This document shows positions 35,142 through 47,825 of a stretch of 64,000 bases of DNA, piece by piece. Within the stretch, counting starts at the first letter, position 1; every line of letters starts with the position of its first letter. This DNA comes from Mytilus californianus (lineage: Eukaryota; Mollusca; Bivalvia; Mytilida; Mytilidae): assembly GCF_021869535.1 (NCBI RefSeq), contig NW_026262581.1, positions 76,165,955 to 76,229,954 on the forward strand, written 5' to 3'. The translations under genes and the position numbers were made by a program. The notes under the pieces are model-generated. The model made no database searches. It was not told where the DNA came from and saw nothing but the letters and a program-made list of their open reading frames with translations.

Positions 35142-35581
35142 AAATTTATAATGTGTTTTCATTTTTTTTTCTCGCTTCATCGGTTTTCCCGCTGTTTCTG
35201 TCATTCGAAGTTATTTTCAAATTATGCACTGCCAACTATGGCAATACCATCGTCTGTTCAGAATTTTAAAGTTTGGTTCAACGTAGCCATCAAAACACAA
35301 GTTGAACTCCATTCAATGTAGATGGTTTTAATCGTTTTTGACATTTTATTAATGTTCATTTTTCAAAATAGGCTTAATACAATAAGAATAATGGTTTGCA
35401 AGAGCTACCTTTACAATTTCATTATGTACAATGTCAATTCTTTTTATGGATCACCAGAAAATCGATTTGAAAAGTGCCACCCCCCACCCCCCCAACCCTA
35501 AAAAAGGCAAAATAAAGTAAACAAAAGTCGTCAACATTGTGACAGAGAGCCACATACTTTCCCTTCAGATCGCAAGCATTT

Positions 35582-35985
35582 GAAACTATATAATTTAGTG
35601 CGAAGAATGAACTTTCAAGTTAAAAGTATTTGCAAACATGGTTATTGTGTATTAAAACACAACATCAACACAGTTGTTAGCTAGGTAATATAAAGGCATA
35701 TCAATTGGAATGACAATTTAATTAATGCGCAGGTTTGTGGGAGAAAAATAACTATAATTTCAACAATTTCACAACACTTAGAACTTTACAATTTAGTGCG
35801 AACATCGAACTTTCCATGTTAGTAAAATGTTTTTGCAAACACGGTTATGGTGAATTAAAAACACAACATTAACACAGTTGTTACCTAGGTAATATCAAGG
35901 CATATCTATTGGAATGAAAACTAATGCTCTAGCTGATGTGAGAAAATTGACCTTAATTTTATCAATTTCACACTTAGAAGAGAAA
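35582..35985 (+). repeat. ~198 bp tandem duplication
   Basis: Two copies (about 35582-35779 and 35780-35985) share TTTAGTGCGAA, TTTGCAAACA-GGTTAT, AACACAGTTGTTA and TAGGTAATAT, offset by 198 bp with moderate divergence. No coding. Confidence 0.75.
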
Positions 35986-36445
35986 GAACAGTCATAATAC
36001 CAATTATCATTTATTTTATATTATGTAATTCTCTAAATTCAACAAACCATCACTTGTTTATAATGAGTAAATGAAAATATGCGCATTTCAAAATGAATTA
36101 TTCGTAATTGGTTCACAAATCGAAACATTGCAAATACGATCACAAAAGTTAAGTAACAAGGTTCCTAAATAATAACACTGATAACAACGGCAAGACCAAC
36201 TAAGAAATGTATGGTGATTGATTGTTGTATGCTCAACATTCTGTGGTGAATATTTCATGCATATTTAGAACGAGAAATGCCAATTTATCGGGAGGATAAC
36301 CTGATATAGTAAATGTTTCATCAAATTGTCAAAAGAACATTTTTCAGGTACCAAATATAATGTATTTTAATGTAATTAAAAAAGCTCTGCCCACTGATTT
36401 TTATATCCAATGACCAGCAGTACACCAGCAGTGATTTGTACCCAG
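35986..36445. other. No gene seen
   Basis: AT-rich, no recognised feature. Confidence 0.4.
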
Positions 36446-36449
36446 TGGG

Positions 36450-36610
36450 AGTAAAAAAGTATTAACAAAAATAGTAAACTCCAAGGTAAATTCAAAAAGA
36501 GGCTGGTCCATTAAATATGACAAAATCAAACGCTCGATTATATCAACCAACGGAACGACCGGAAAACAACTGTAATACTCCAGACTTGGTACGGGCAAAT
36601 GGAGGGTTAA
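36450..36610 (-). repeat. Interspersed repeat R, inverted copy
   Basis: On the minus strand it matches the block at 32680-32815 (CCAAGTCTGGAGTATTACAG, TTTGATTTTGTCATATTTAA). Same family as 7125-7320. Confidence 0.55.
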
Positions 36611-36819
36611 ACTTAGTTTATATCTAACTTAAACTCCAATTTGTATGACAATTGTTTATAGTTTCGTCATAGTGATAAAATTGGGGGAGCAACCCAAACA
36701 GCAATTGTTTGATTCACCCTATTACCATTTTAAAAATGTATTTCTTGTAGGTGGTGGATTTACAGAACACAGACATGATACACATTAGTCTTGTTACACG
36801 GTGTTCTGTTACTGTTACC

Positions 36820-37181
36820 CGTCTCTGTACTTTCGTGGTATCGTATTCGCCTCGATTAAAGATGGCCGTTTGCTATATCACAGGCCATATCAAACCAAAT
36901 ACTTGAAGATTGGTATTTGCTGCTTCTCTGCCGAGCATGCAACATTTAGGAATTCGAGTAAATAATGGTCGGGTCCGATTCAGAATAATGTTGTAGGGTG
37001 ACATGTCTTCTTGCAGACTGTTACCTTGTATGCTAGCACGTAAAAAATCCGACCCAGCGTGTAGGTCTGATACACAGAGATGGTTCATATTGATATCACG
37101 CTGGCATGCTCTTACCCAGAATATGAATTTTATTTGCCATTAGACATTCAACAGTCATCATTATCATCATAGTTATCGTCA

Positions 37182-37213
<32 letters not shown>

Positions 37214-37214
37214 G

Positions 37215-37267
<53 letters not shown>
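36820..37267 (+). mobile_element. SINE family 2 with expanded trinucleotide tail
   Basis: Head with TTTCGTGGTATCGTATTCGCC, body with TTGGTATTTGCTGCTTCTC, GGTGACATGTCTTCTTGCAG and AAAATCCGACCCAGCGTG, the same order as 27402-27786 but on the opposite strand. The tail (37154-37267) is a pure-looking microsatellite: CATCGT interruptions, then about nine GTC units, then about 20 ATC units. The B box has decayed. The minus-strand frame through the tail would be an Asp run and is not a gene. Confidence 0.75.
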
Positions 37268-38330
37268 TGTCAATGTTAAACATGATTTGTATGTTATCTT
37301 CTTCCTTGTAATTGTTTTTCTAGATTTACAAACCTTTAGCCCTGGAACTTTTTCTCGCAAACCAAGTTGTCTTTCATCACAGGTTGTGTTTCAATAAAGG
37401 TTTACTCAATATGAATACTAATCAAATTCATATTAGGATGATTTTAAACGAAACACCAATCACATTTCAGCATTTTGGATTGGAAAGCGGAAAAGTACCG
37501 GTTCCTTTTTTCCTTAACTGCAATGTGTCGTTGGTCTTTTTTCAAGATCTAGTTTATATTTGTTCTTTGTAGCAATAAAGTCAATGACCCTGTGAGCAAA
37601 TATAGACTCGGTAAGGATGTAAATATAAACACCTGACGTCTAACTTGGGATCCATCCTTTTCTAGCAAATAAGATGCCAGATATCATCACTGACACATAC
37701 ATTATACCGGAACCTTTAACAGCATGAATTGAAGAATCTGACGGCTTTTTAGAGCACACATTACAACAAGTCAAATATTTCCTATACGCAAAAAGGTTTT
37801 AACCTTTAAAATACTTTTGAATACCTATCTGAGAATTATTATATTCCAGGACGACATTGTAAATATAGACGGCTAATTTTATGTTTTTCTTTATCGTGGA
37901 GTTTGTGGAAATTTTGTAAACACCATAACAAATTAACCTGTCATTTTGACGTAATTTCTTATATTAGAATTGAAAAATCGATACTAGATAGCAAACCTAT
38001 GTGATAAGTTTTGTTATGATAATTTTCTCAATGATCTAAAAGATGACGTTTGTTTACTGTTGAATGATTGAAGATATGTACAGTTTTTGACATTCGATAT
38101 TTGTTATAAAAAATTGTGACCATACCTGATATTTAAGAAGACAGAAATTTTCTAACAGCATATTTTGAACATCGGAAAACTACTTTCGCCTTAATTCATC
38201 TGTAACCACTTAAAACATCGACCATCGGTCGTCGGTATGACAATATTGATTTAAAAAAGAATGATCATCCTTCAAATTAAAACTGCCAAAATAACAGAAA
38301 GATGTTCTAGATTGCATAGGAAGTTAGGCG
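37268..38330. other. No gene seen
   Basis: AT-rich sequence without a recognised repeat. Confidence 0.4.
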
Positions 38331-38331
38331 C

Positions 38332-38698
38332 AGCCTCTTATCTGGATCCAATGTCAAACTTAAGATGTATGTGTATTGTTCAGTCCTGGTGTATTTATTT
38401 ATAAATAAGTTTGAATTTTTTTACACTGTTGTACGCCTTAGTAGAAGTCACGGCCATAGAAAATGCTTATGCACAATGTTCATTCCACAGTGATGAACAT
38501 TACTGAACATGAGATGAGATATTCAACTAAACTGACTACTACCATTGAGAACGATGATAGACGTAGTTTGGAAAAGTAAACTTCGTTGACAGCCTCTCAT
38601 CTGGATCCAATGGCAAACTTAAGATGTATGTGTGTTGTTCAGTTCTGGTGTATTTATCAAAAATAAGTTTGAATTGTTTTACACTGTTGTACGCCTTC
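38332..38698 (+). repeat. Direct duplication, ~109 bp units 259 bp apart
   Basis: 38332-38440 and 38591-38698 share CTGGATCCAATG, AACTTAAGATGTATGTGT and ACACTGTTGTACGCCTT. The words GTTTGGAAAA-TAAACTTCGT also follow and precede the second copy, so the original duplicated unit was larger. Confidence 0.75.
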
Positions 38699-39024
38699 AC
38701 GTAAAAGTTTGGAAAACTAAACTTCGTTGACAAGGGTTAAGACGCAATCTATATATGCGATATTTTATAATAATATGTTCAATAACAAATCCAATTGTAC
38801 TTCAAAGATAAATATGCACCTATCGTTTATATCTGTGAAATATCATTGATATCGTCATATATATAAATTAACTTTACAAAACTTATTGTTCGAATAAGGG
38901 ATTTTCTTCCCAAGGATAAGATCCTTTTAGCTTTATTTGTCAAAACCTTTCGGAATTTAAGCTCCTCAATATTCTTCAACTTCGTACTTGATTTTGTCTT
39001 TTGACTTTTTTTATTCAAGCGTCA

Positions 39025-39062
39025 CTGATGAGTTTTTAACACGATCCGCGCGTCTGGTGTAC
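39025..39062 (+). ncRNA. Degenerate hammerhead-like motif
   Basis: CACTGATGAGT (CTGATGA at 39025-39031) is followed at hammerhead spacing by GATC where GAAA is expected, then CGCGCGTCTGG-GTAC with a CGC/G-G stem and a GTA that could be the cleavage triplet. The rest resembles a mussel repeat I know with an intact GAAAC. The core change should abolish activity. Confidence 0.35.
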
Positions 39063-39069
39063 AAAATTA

Positions 39070-41390
39070 TAAGCCTGGTATCTTTGATGAGTTTTATTAT
39101 AAATACACTATTGCCTTCAAGATCTTTGGTCACAATATATATATATATATAGGGTGCTACAAAACATGAACCTAGGACATTAGATCCAAATCTCATGTAT
39201 GCTTTTGTTCAAGGTTCAAATGTAAAATAAAGTCCAGTGGGACATTTTATAACATGTGAACAATGCATTGTCAACTATAATAATCGTCTTGCATTTTTGG
39301 AAAAATGCTCGATAAAACGCATAGAATAACCCTTCACCTGGAAGAAAACTTCAGTTTGTTGATGACCTCTTTTGAGGACCACTCTAAAAACATGGCAAAA
39401 AGCATGACAGCGGAACCAGACACTAGTAAGAATAGAGATTAATCATTCATCCAAAGACTTCTCTAGAAATTTTTCAGTGTCATTTTTTTTTGCTAATTTT
39501 AAATCTGCACTGTTCTTCTATTCAAAAAATTATCAACGAAGAATGTGCCACATCTTCTTTCTCCATATTTGATTACATAATTATCCATTAAAAATACGCT
39601 ACATAGCGCGATCTTCATTATGTTCCACTATACCCCTTTCTTGAATTTGTACAGGTTTCCCTACTACAGAAAAAGACCATCGAACATAAGAGAGGTTTCT
39701 ACTACCAGCAGTGATAATCAGGTGTGTATAATTAATTTCTTCATTGCAAATATGCCTTATTTTTCTATTCTTTTTTATAGACAAAAGGGATAATGTTGGT
39801 AGTTTTAGATAATGAATAATTGTTTCCAAAGTAATATAACAGTTCATACTGCATTTTATATCCAAAATAAATTTGTTTATCGTGAACCATTTTGAATTAA
39901 CGAGTTTTCGTATACAAAGAAACAGTTAAACAAAATCTTTTTCAACAAGTCATGGCTTTGTATATTTTTGGAAGTCTTTGCTATTTTCTGATAACCAAAT
40001 ATTTCTTCTAATCTTTTGAAACCTAAGAATATCCTTTGAATTGACAATTTAAGAAACTAAAGTTCCAACATCCTCATAAAAAGGTGACCTTAGATGTATT
40101 TGTCTATTATTTTTAGGTTCCTATTTGTCATATAGCCTTGCACAGGTACTTATACAATATTGGCTTTCAAATAGTTTACTTTTTTAGCGTTCCTGCTAAA
40201 GGTGAATAGAGAAAGGCTATTCGGACACATACAATCAATAAAGTGATATTTTCATTTGTATTTAACCATTATCATTGACTGAGTTTTGTAAAGTTTTATG
40301 AAATAATCTGTTTATAGCTTTAGCCTGAATAAACAAATCAACAAAGACAAATACAAATACAAAATATGGAAAAATTGCAGAAAAAAAAATATTAAGTCAT
40401 TAAGACAAGTAGGCGTACAAGTAAATATACGAGTATTCTGAGGTTACAATCTATTTATCGTTAGGCTCTTAGCCGATTCATTTCCTATTAATTGTATCTA
40501 TACATGGAAATGGGAAATTTATATCATTGTGTGATCTGTGAACGTAAGAGATAAGTATGTATACGTAAGTACATTTAACAATCATGTTTATTTGTAAATA
40601 ACTGTTAAATGTTGCTTTTACATCAAGATAAGTATGACATCTTATAAAGATTTTTTCGTAGTGTATGTGAAATTTTAACTGTTTAAGAAATATGTTTAAG
40701 AGTTAACATGCATTATATTAAAGCTTGCCTCTTTTTTACAAACTAAATTCCTTAAAAAAAATCCTGTAAACACTAAATATGATATAGATATATTCCATAA
40801 AAATATTAAATAGAATAAGTTACACAACTCTTTTCATAAGAGTCGCTTTATTAATATGAACAATTATGTTGACCTTTCTGGTTAATAAAAAAGGATTCAC
40901 AATGTTTCAGATTTTCTGCCAACATAACCGTATCTCATGTTCTCGTCATCTGAATTCGTAAGTTATGGAAAACGATTTCTTATTAACACTTTAGCCTATT
41001 GTAACTTAGGTAGGGGACTTTTTTGATATATTTGTTATCTGTGGTTAAATAACAGAAACGGTTATAGATCAGTTATTTTACCGAAGCACTCTAAGTAGGT
41101 TCTTTGCCTCAATTACTCCATATCGGTGATTTTCATCAGACTATTCATGTAGGTTGTTTACCGTCCTAGATACCCCATGTTAGTGGGTTACTCTAGGTAC
41201 TCCAGATCGGTGGTATAATTCAGCACTCCTAACTTATTTAGATTATGAAAAGAAGACAATAAAAAAGAATACACTCTGAGAGAGGATATAGAGAAAAAGA
41301 TGGGATTTTTTATCTATGGCTTTCTGTTGAGGCTGTACCTAATACACATGTAACGCACATATATGAAGTTATAAACGTTTTCTAAAATTC
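39070..41390. other. No gene seen; decayed ribozyme-like remnant at 40190-40240
   Basis: AT-rich. At 40190-40240 the order GCGTTCCTGCTAAAGGTGAA, GAGAAAGG, TATTCGGACACAT parallels the 35103 motif but with the core mutated. An (AT)n run lies at 39137. Otherwise there is nothing I can name. Confidence 0.4.
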
Positions 41391-42390
41391 CTATCCCGGA
41401 AAATGAAAGTGTTGTTGAAGTGCATCCTCATGAATTCCACTTTTAGTACCAAGACAGGATTATGACAGTTGTTTCCATTCGTTTGATGTGTTTGACCTAT
41501 TGATCTTGCCTTTCGATAAAGGACTTTCCGTTTTGAATTTTCCTTGAGTTCGGTATTTTTGTTATTTTACTTTTTTGATAATAGATTTCAGAAACAAACA
41601 GCTGTTGCATAAATTTCTAATGGGACAATCAAAAGTGTAGCACGTTACCTCAATATTTTCTTACAAAATTGAAAAAGAGTTTAAAACACAATTTTTTTTA
41701 CGGACGTTCTATCTGCATTAATATTGAAAATATAAGTAATGCAATGGCCCACTCATTACAAGGAGAGCCTCCAAAATATTTTAAATGCCAATGTTTTAGG
41801 GTTGTCTCATTTGATTTAATGAGTATGAACATTGATATTGAGAGTTCGAAACTCGCTCGTGCCAGGTGCTTACGACTCCGATCTTAATTGACTATGTTTG
41901 TCGGTCTTTCTGCAGGAGGTCGTTGATTCTCTTTGGATACTCCGACTTTCTTCTAACAATGAATACTGATCGCCATGATATAGCAATAATGCTGAAAGCC
42001 TGAAAGTGGCAATAAACCCCAAAAATCAATCAATAATTAAGTCTTATTTAGAATTATTAGAATTTCAACAATCGTTAACAGTTAATCATTGTCAGCCATT
42101 CAAATTTGAAGTTCCGCGTAAAGTCGAGTACATCCAAGTGCATGAAACTGCACTCATGTAAAATTGCATCAGTAAAAAAAAAAATTTTAAAGATAGCAAT
42201 GCATTACATTAAATGCAAACGTGTTTTATTATGCATGCGGATGAACATGTGATTTGATGTAAAATATAGGCCAGCAGTTACATTATCGATAAAAGGAGAG
42301 TCTCTTAGTACCATAACAACGTGTTATGAACAGTCCTATCCCGGAAAATTGAAAGTATTGATGAAGTGCATCCTCATGAGTTGCACTTAA
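41391..42390 (+). repeat. ~0.9 kb duplicated block, copy 1, with 54 bp flanking direct repeats
   Basis: The block 41450-42334 is collinear with 43280-44272. It contains repeat R, CACGTTACCTCAATATTTTC, a SINE family 1 copy and GTGATTTGATGTAAAATA. It is bracketed by a ~54 bp direct repeat, CCTATCCCGGAAAAT...GTGCATCCTCATGA (41391-41444 and 42335-42388), absent from copy 2. That looks like insertion with duplicated flanks or recombination between repeats. Confidence 0.75.
41765..42040 (+). mobile_element. SINE family 1, diverged copy
   Basis: GAGAGTTCGAAACTCGCTCG (B box) is followed by GATCTTAATTGACTATGTTTG, ACTCCGACTTTCTTCTA and a tail of AATCAATCAAT, in the same order as the SINE at 2216-2476. 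Both copies of the surrounding block have it, so it predates the duplication. Confidence 0.65.
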
Positions 42391-43279
42391 TCATTAACAA
42401 ATGATATATGTACTTTTAAATTCAATAATTTTTTTCTAGATTGTAATCAAGGATCTACTTGCCCTTGAGATCACTCCAAGTGTTTTGGTAGTGTTCGTGT
42501 TTTTAATGTAGTGTTTGACAGAATTAATTGTCTTTTCTTCGTCTTTCGTTGATGTTCACCATGACGTTTTCAGTTTCTTTTCGACTTATGTGGTTTAGGT
42601 TGTCCCATTGGTAACTTTCGCCTCTTTATTGTGTTGTGTTGAACAGCAAACATAAATTTTAGTTAAACTTAAAGCAATTATAAAAATGTATTAGCTATAC
42701 GTTGTCTTGGATTCTAATTTGGTTTTCAGATTTGAAAATTGTATAATTTGAAAATATCGTACAAATAGAAACCTTTTAGCAATCGAGATTTTTGAAGATA
42801 TGTGAAAAATAATGTTAGTACAGAGATGGATAATAACTCCCTCTGGGTTGATTTTGTTATTCTGTTTAGTTCCTTTTTCATATAGCTCCTCAAGTATTCA
42901 AGAAATTATACATACTTGCCTCTCAAATATTTGATTTGAGCGTTCAAAGTGAACGTAAATCCAAAAAAAGCACTTGAAACGAAACCTTTTTATACTCATA
43001 CTCTATTTTATCATTTAAATGTTCGATGCAACCGGTGTTAGTATCTTGATGTATTAACTTTATCTTCATATATAAGATTCCAAAAAGATTTGAATTTGGA
43101 TTTTTATTACAATCTGCCTCCTGGTTTAGGACTTCATTATGGGCATATGTTTGTTTTTTAAATATAAATTGTAATGCTAAAATTGGTATCCTGAAAACTC
43201 TTTTTAAGACGTTTGTTTAATTTCTTTTATCATCTTGCAATTAGTTGAACCTAAATATGTACATAAGGGAAGATACATT

Positions 43280-44272
43280 TAGTACCAAGTCAGGAATATG
43301 ACAGTTGTTTTCCATTCGTTTGATGTGTTTGAGCTTTTGAATTTTACCTTTTGATAAAGGACTTTTCGTTTTGAATTTTCCTTGGAGTTATTTGTTTACT
43401 ATTTAGAAATCTATTTTAGAAACAAACACTGTTGCATCAATTTCTAATGGGATAATTAAAAGTATAACACGTTACCTCAATATTTTCTTACAAAATTGAA
43501 GAATGAGTTTAAAACACAAAGTTTTATGCACTTTCTATCTGCATTAATTTTGAAAATAGAAATTCAATAGCCCGTTGCAATTCACTCATTACAAGGGGAG
43601 CCTCAAATGTATTTTTAACGCCAATGTTTTAATTCAATGAGTTTGAACACTGTTGTTGTGAATTCGAACCACGATCCTGGCAGATGCGTACGACTCTGAT
43701 CTTAATTTACTATGTTTGCCAGTTTTTCTGCAGGATGTCGTTAATTCTCTCCGGATACTCCGACTTTCTTCTACCAATGAATACTGATCGCCATGATATA
43801 GCCATAATGCTGAAAGTGGCATTAAAACTCAACAATGAATCAATCATTAAGTCTGATCTACAATTATTAGAATGTGAACAATCGTTAATAAAACATTTAA
43901 TCATTGTCAACCACTCCAATTTGAGGTTCCGCGTAAATTCATTTAATGTGTTTTGTGTACTGTTGTTTGTCTTTTTCTTTAATAGCCATGGCGCTGTCAG
44001 TTTATTTTCGACTTATGAGTTTGAACGTCCCTTTAGTATCTTTCGTCTCTTTCGTCTCTCTTTTAAGTACATGAAACTCCAATTATGTAAAATTGCATTA
44101 GTAAAAAAAATATTCATTTAGAAGATAGCGATGCATAATATAAAATGAAAACGTGTTTTATTATGCATGCGGATGAACATGTGATTTGATATAAAATACA
44201 GACCAACAGTTACATTATCGATAAAAGGAGTGTCTCTCAATACTATAACAATGATGTCGTGTTATGAACAGT
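43280..44272 (+). repeat. ~0.9 kb duplicated block, copy 2
   Basis: Collinear with 41450-42334 except for an extra ~133 bp (about 43936-44068) that matches the Penelope-like tail (GCCATGGCGCTGTCAGTTTA, CTTTCGTCTCTCTTTTAA). That insertion is therefore younger than the duplication. SINE family 1 lies at about 43590-43855. Confidence 0.75.
43590..43855 (+). mobile_element. SINE family 1, second duplicated copy
   Basis: GTGAATTCGAACCACGATCC (B box), GATCTTAATTTACTATGTTTG, ATACTCCGACTTTCTTCTA and tail AATGAATCAATC. Orthologous to the copy at 41765-42040 within the duplicated block. Confidence 0.65.
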
Positions 44273-44487
44273 GGATTTCAAGTTGATTTTAAACGACAGA
44301 AATAAAACTTTTTATTAAAAAAGATAAAAAGGAACAAGATAGTATATCTGGATTGTTACATGTATTATCTGTTTCTATGGTCATTAAAAGGTGAATGCAG
44401 CTATATAATTTAAGATTTTTTGTAGGTTATATACTTATTTACTAAAATAAATTATAGGATGCCCCTAATGAAATAACACATCTCTTT
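44273..44487. other. No gene seen
   Basis: Short AT-rich spacer between the duplicated block and a Penelope-like fragment. Confidence 0.4.
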
Positions 44488-44751
44488 TTATACGTTAATG
44501 AATTCCGTATAGTGTGAAAATGACGAAGTGTAAAGTATAGTTTGAGATATATTTACGCCATATGATGGGACAGAGGGTATATAACTGCTGGACAATTTGA
44601 AGATTACATTTGGGAAGTTGAAATCATCTCGTTTGTCATAAAGACAGTCAGACTTTACTGAAGGTCTTAACCTTACTTTAAACAACATTTTTAAGAGAGG
44701 TAACTGGTGATCATTGCCATACTTAAGATACTCATAATAGGAAAGTACCAC
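44488..44751 (-). pseudogene. Penelope-like RT fragment
   Basis: The minus-strand frame includes LYDKRDDFNFPNVIFKLSSS and IPSVPSYGVNISQ, matching residues 248-280 of the copy at 48134-49180. Only this ~90-residue section survives. Confidence 0.7.
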
Positions 44752-46514
44752 TCACTATACAGAACCATGACAGCTAGTTATTGTAGGAATCTTTAGATGA
44801 CTTCTAGCAAAGCAGAATTTCTCACCCTACCCATCATAACCCTTTTTATTAACAATCTTTTTTTTCAAACCATTCCTTGCTGTCGCAACCCCCTTTCCCG
44901 CAAAACTATCATGAATAATTTCATGTTTCATTTTGTTCTCGTTATGAAAATGCATAAAATATTTGACACTGAACGTTGCGAAACGGCAACAATTATAATC
45001 CTGCTTTAAATTAAGTTCTTAGCTATAATGGGAATTTATTTTTTGGGGGGATTGGAATCATCAGAGTAAACAGACCGTCAGTACTTTGATATTTGATATC
45101 GTTCAGTTTTCTGCTTTTGCTTCAAATAGTCTTGACACCAATTTTATTTCGAAAGTTGAAAATACTTGTGAATATCTACCATATATAAGACACCAACAAA
45201 AAGTAATCCGTTGCAATATTTCTTTTTTCTTTATATTGCGTTCTAGTCCAAATAAAAAAGGATGTTATCCTTTTCTTGCGTATTAAACACATTTTACAAG
45301 CAAATCATTTCACTGGCATCATAACTTACTTGTAAAATGATGATTGATCTTATTATAACAATAAAGCAAGAAAAGTGAAGATGTCTGTTTTATGTTCACC
45401 TTTTCACCATAACTTTACTTTAATTTGTTAAGGCTGCATTCCTTATTCAGTTAACTGACATTTGGTTTTGAGAGTACCCCAATATAACTTGTCTGATATA
45501 TAAATTATATATATATATATATAACAAAATATATCGTATGCAATATTATTGTATTGACTGCTTTATCATTTCTGTACATCATCATTAATGATATCAAACA
45601 GTTCTGATTGTGACGTATATCCTTATATAGATCATCACCTAATAAACTGTCTAAGATACGACGAGAAAGTCATGAATAGATCGTCTTCAGAACTGAAAAC
45701 TGATAACATTTTATCGTCTGAGACAATATGCATCCGGCAATAAATTTCCGTGTTTTCATAATGTTAAATTGCATCATTCTTTTTTTTTTATAACCGATTG
45801 GTTGAAAATTTGTACTTTTTGATGTATTCATAGGAAATGTCAATTGGAAAACCCTTAAAATTTCGTTTAAAAAAAAAACATTTTTCATTGTGCATTTTCC
45901 TCGCAGTTTTTAAAAAAATCATTTTTTGTTTTCCATGTACTTAAGAGAGTCTTGGAAGTCCAAAGATTTTGTATACATAACATACTGTGTAATTGACGAA
46001 GGTTTTGTATTCGTTTTGCAGCACAGTTGAAACTGATTAAATTTGTATAAGTTAATATCAAAATTATCTATTTAAAAGAGCAGTAATAACGGTATAACTG
46101 TTTTGTACAGATTTATGCTTTTGAACCAATTCAGAACACAATCTGAATGTCCTTAATCAACAGGAGCTATACGCTTTCTCAATTTTCAATTCGTTTATGG
46201 ATTGATAAGAAGATAAGCCTGATTTTTTTCGTTACCGGTTCTTTGGTCCGAATTTGAATCAACATGAAGTCACATTTATACTGACCCAATATAAAAATAA
46301 GCATTAGGTTTGACTGTATTTTTTTCTAATTATAAAAATGAATAATGATAAAATCCAACGTTCAATTGTGTCAGTTTTAATGGACTTCTCATTTTTTAAT
46401 ATACCTTGTTATTTGGTATTTGTGTAAAACTTCATTGCTTAAAGCATTTTATCATCAACTTGATTGATATTTACCAGTATTGTAAATACTAATGCAATAT
46501 TAGCAGCTAAATAA
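44752..46514. other. No gene seen; AT microsatellite at about 45503-45530
   Basis: AT-rich DNA without recognised repeats apart from a short (AT)n run. Small open frames here have no recognisable content. Confidence 0.4.
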
Positions 46515-47140
46515 AGGCAACAGTAGTATACCGCTGTTCAATAGTCATAAATCGATTTAACTGAGACAAATCCGGGTCACAAACCAAAACCGAGGGAACA
46601 CATCAACTATAATAGGAAAACAACGGAACAACATAAACACTGAACTGCTACAAAAACAAACGCCAACATTGATATAAGAAGATGTGGTATGAGTGCCAAT
46701 GAGACAACTCTCCATCAAAGTCACAATTTATAAAAGTAAACCATTATAGGTCAAAGTACGGTCTCCAAAACGGGGCCTTGGCTCACACCGCACAGCAAGC
46801 TATAAAGGGCCCCAAGAATTACTAGTGTAAAACCATTCAAACGAGAAAACCAACGGTCTTATCTATATAAAAAACGAGAAACGAGAAACACTTATGAACC
46901 ACATCAACAAACGACATACAACTACTGAACATCAGATTCCTGACTTAGGACAGGTGCAAACAATTGCAGCGGGTTTAAACGTTTAATGGTACCAAACCTT
47001 CACCATTATCTGAAACAATAGTGTTATATCACAACATAGAAAGACGCACTATAAAATATCAATTGAAATGGCTTAACTCAATCAAAAGACATATTATCAC
47101 AAGTGAACATACATTGAACGAATAAATTTGATCTATGATA
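46515..47140 (+). repeat. Interspersed repeat M1, longest copy
   Basis: A leader (46515-46670, with TATACCGCTGTTCAATAGTC) precedes GATATAAGAAGATGTGGTAT and the M1 body (CCAATGAGACAACTCTCCAT, AAGCTATAAAGGGCCCC, AACCAACGGTCTTAT, CCTGACTTAGGACAGGTGCA). It gives the fullest view of this family here. No open frame or inverted ends. Confidence 0.75.
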
Positions 47141-47182
47141 CAATTTTAATACAAAATCAATAAAATAAGGGATGAATAATTA

Positions 47183-47700
47183 AAGTAACAGTATTATACC
47201 GCTGTGAAATGTTAAACGATTTCAGAAAAACAACAATAACCTTAAACAAAAATCTGCCATTTACACTAATATAATACACAGGTAAATGAAAATAATTTTG
47301 TTGTTAGGGATACAGTTTAAAAGGGAGAAAGGTAATATTTTTACAAAATAAATAATTTTGATGTTCATAGTTCGAAGAAGTGAAAATGTATAGTAATACC
47401 AAACACTTATCAAAGCTGGTATATAGACCAGATTTAACCCTGAATAAGTAAACATTAAATAATACATAGAAACGGACTATTTGATAACAACTGCCATATT
47501 CCTGACTTGGTACAGGACATTTTAAGAAAAAAAATGGTGGGTTGAACCTGGTTTTATGGCTAGCCAAACCTCCTGCTTATATGGCAGTGTTAAAAATACC
47601 GCTAGAATGATAACATTACGTGACAGGAATACATTACAACTAAACGCAAGAACAGAGACATACATAAATAAATAATATCATAGTACATTATAACATCGAA
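47183..47700 (-). repeat. Interspersed repeat R, inverted longer copy
   Basis: Starts with GTAACAGTATTATACCGCTG, then includes CCTGACTTGGTACAGGACAT and GGTTGAACCTGGTTTTATGG. On the minus strand the second part matches 32600-32720. It directly precedes the best Penelope-like copy. Confidence 0.55.
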
Positions 47701-47825
47701 ACACGAAAAGACGGTAGCATCAATATTATTTTTTTGTAAAGTATCTAACAATTATTTATAAATAAGAGATACAGAAAACTTTTAAAACACCATCATGCTA
47801 TGATTTGGAATAGCCACATTTTTCC

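Noticed and set aside
37148..37360. Minus-strand frame encoding a long Asp run
   Set aside because: It is the complement of the SINE's ATC/GTC microsatellite tail; no domain or start context.
43684..44121. 145-codon frame
   Set aside because: It spans a SINE copy and an inserted Penelope tail; not conserved in the sister duplicate at 41.8 kb.
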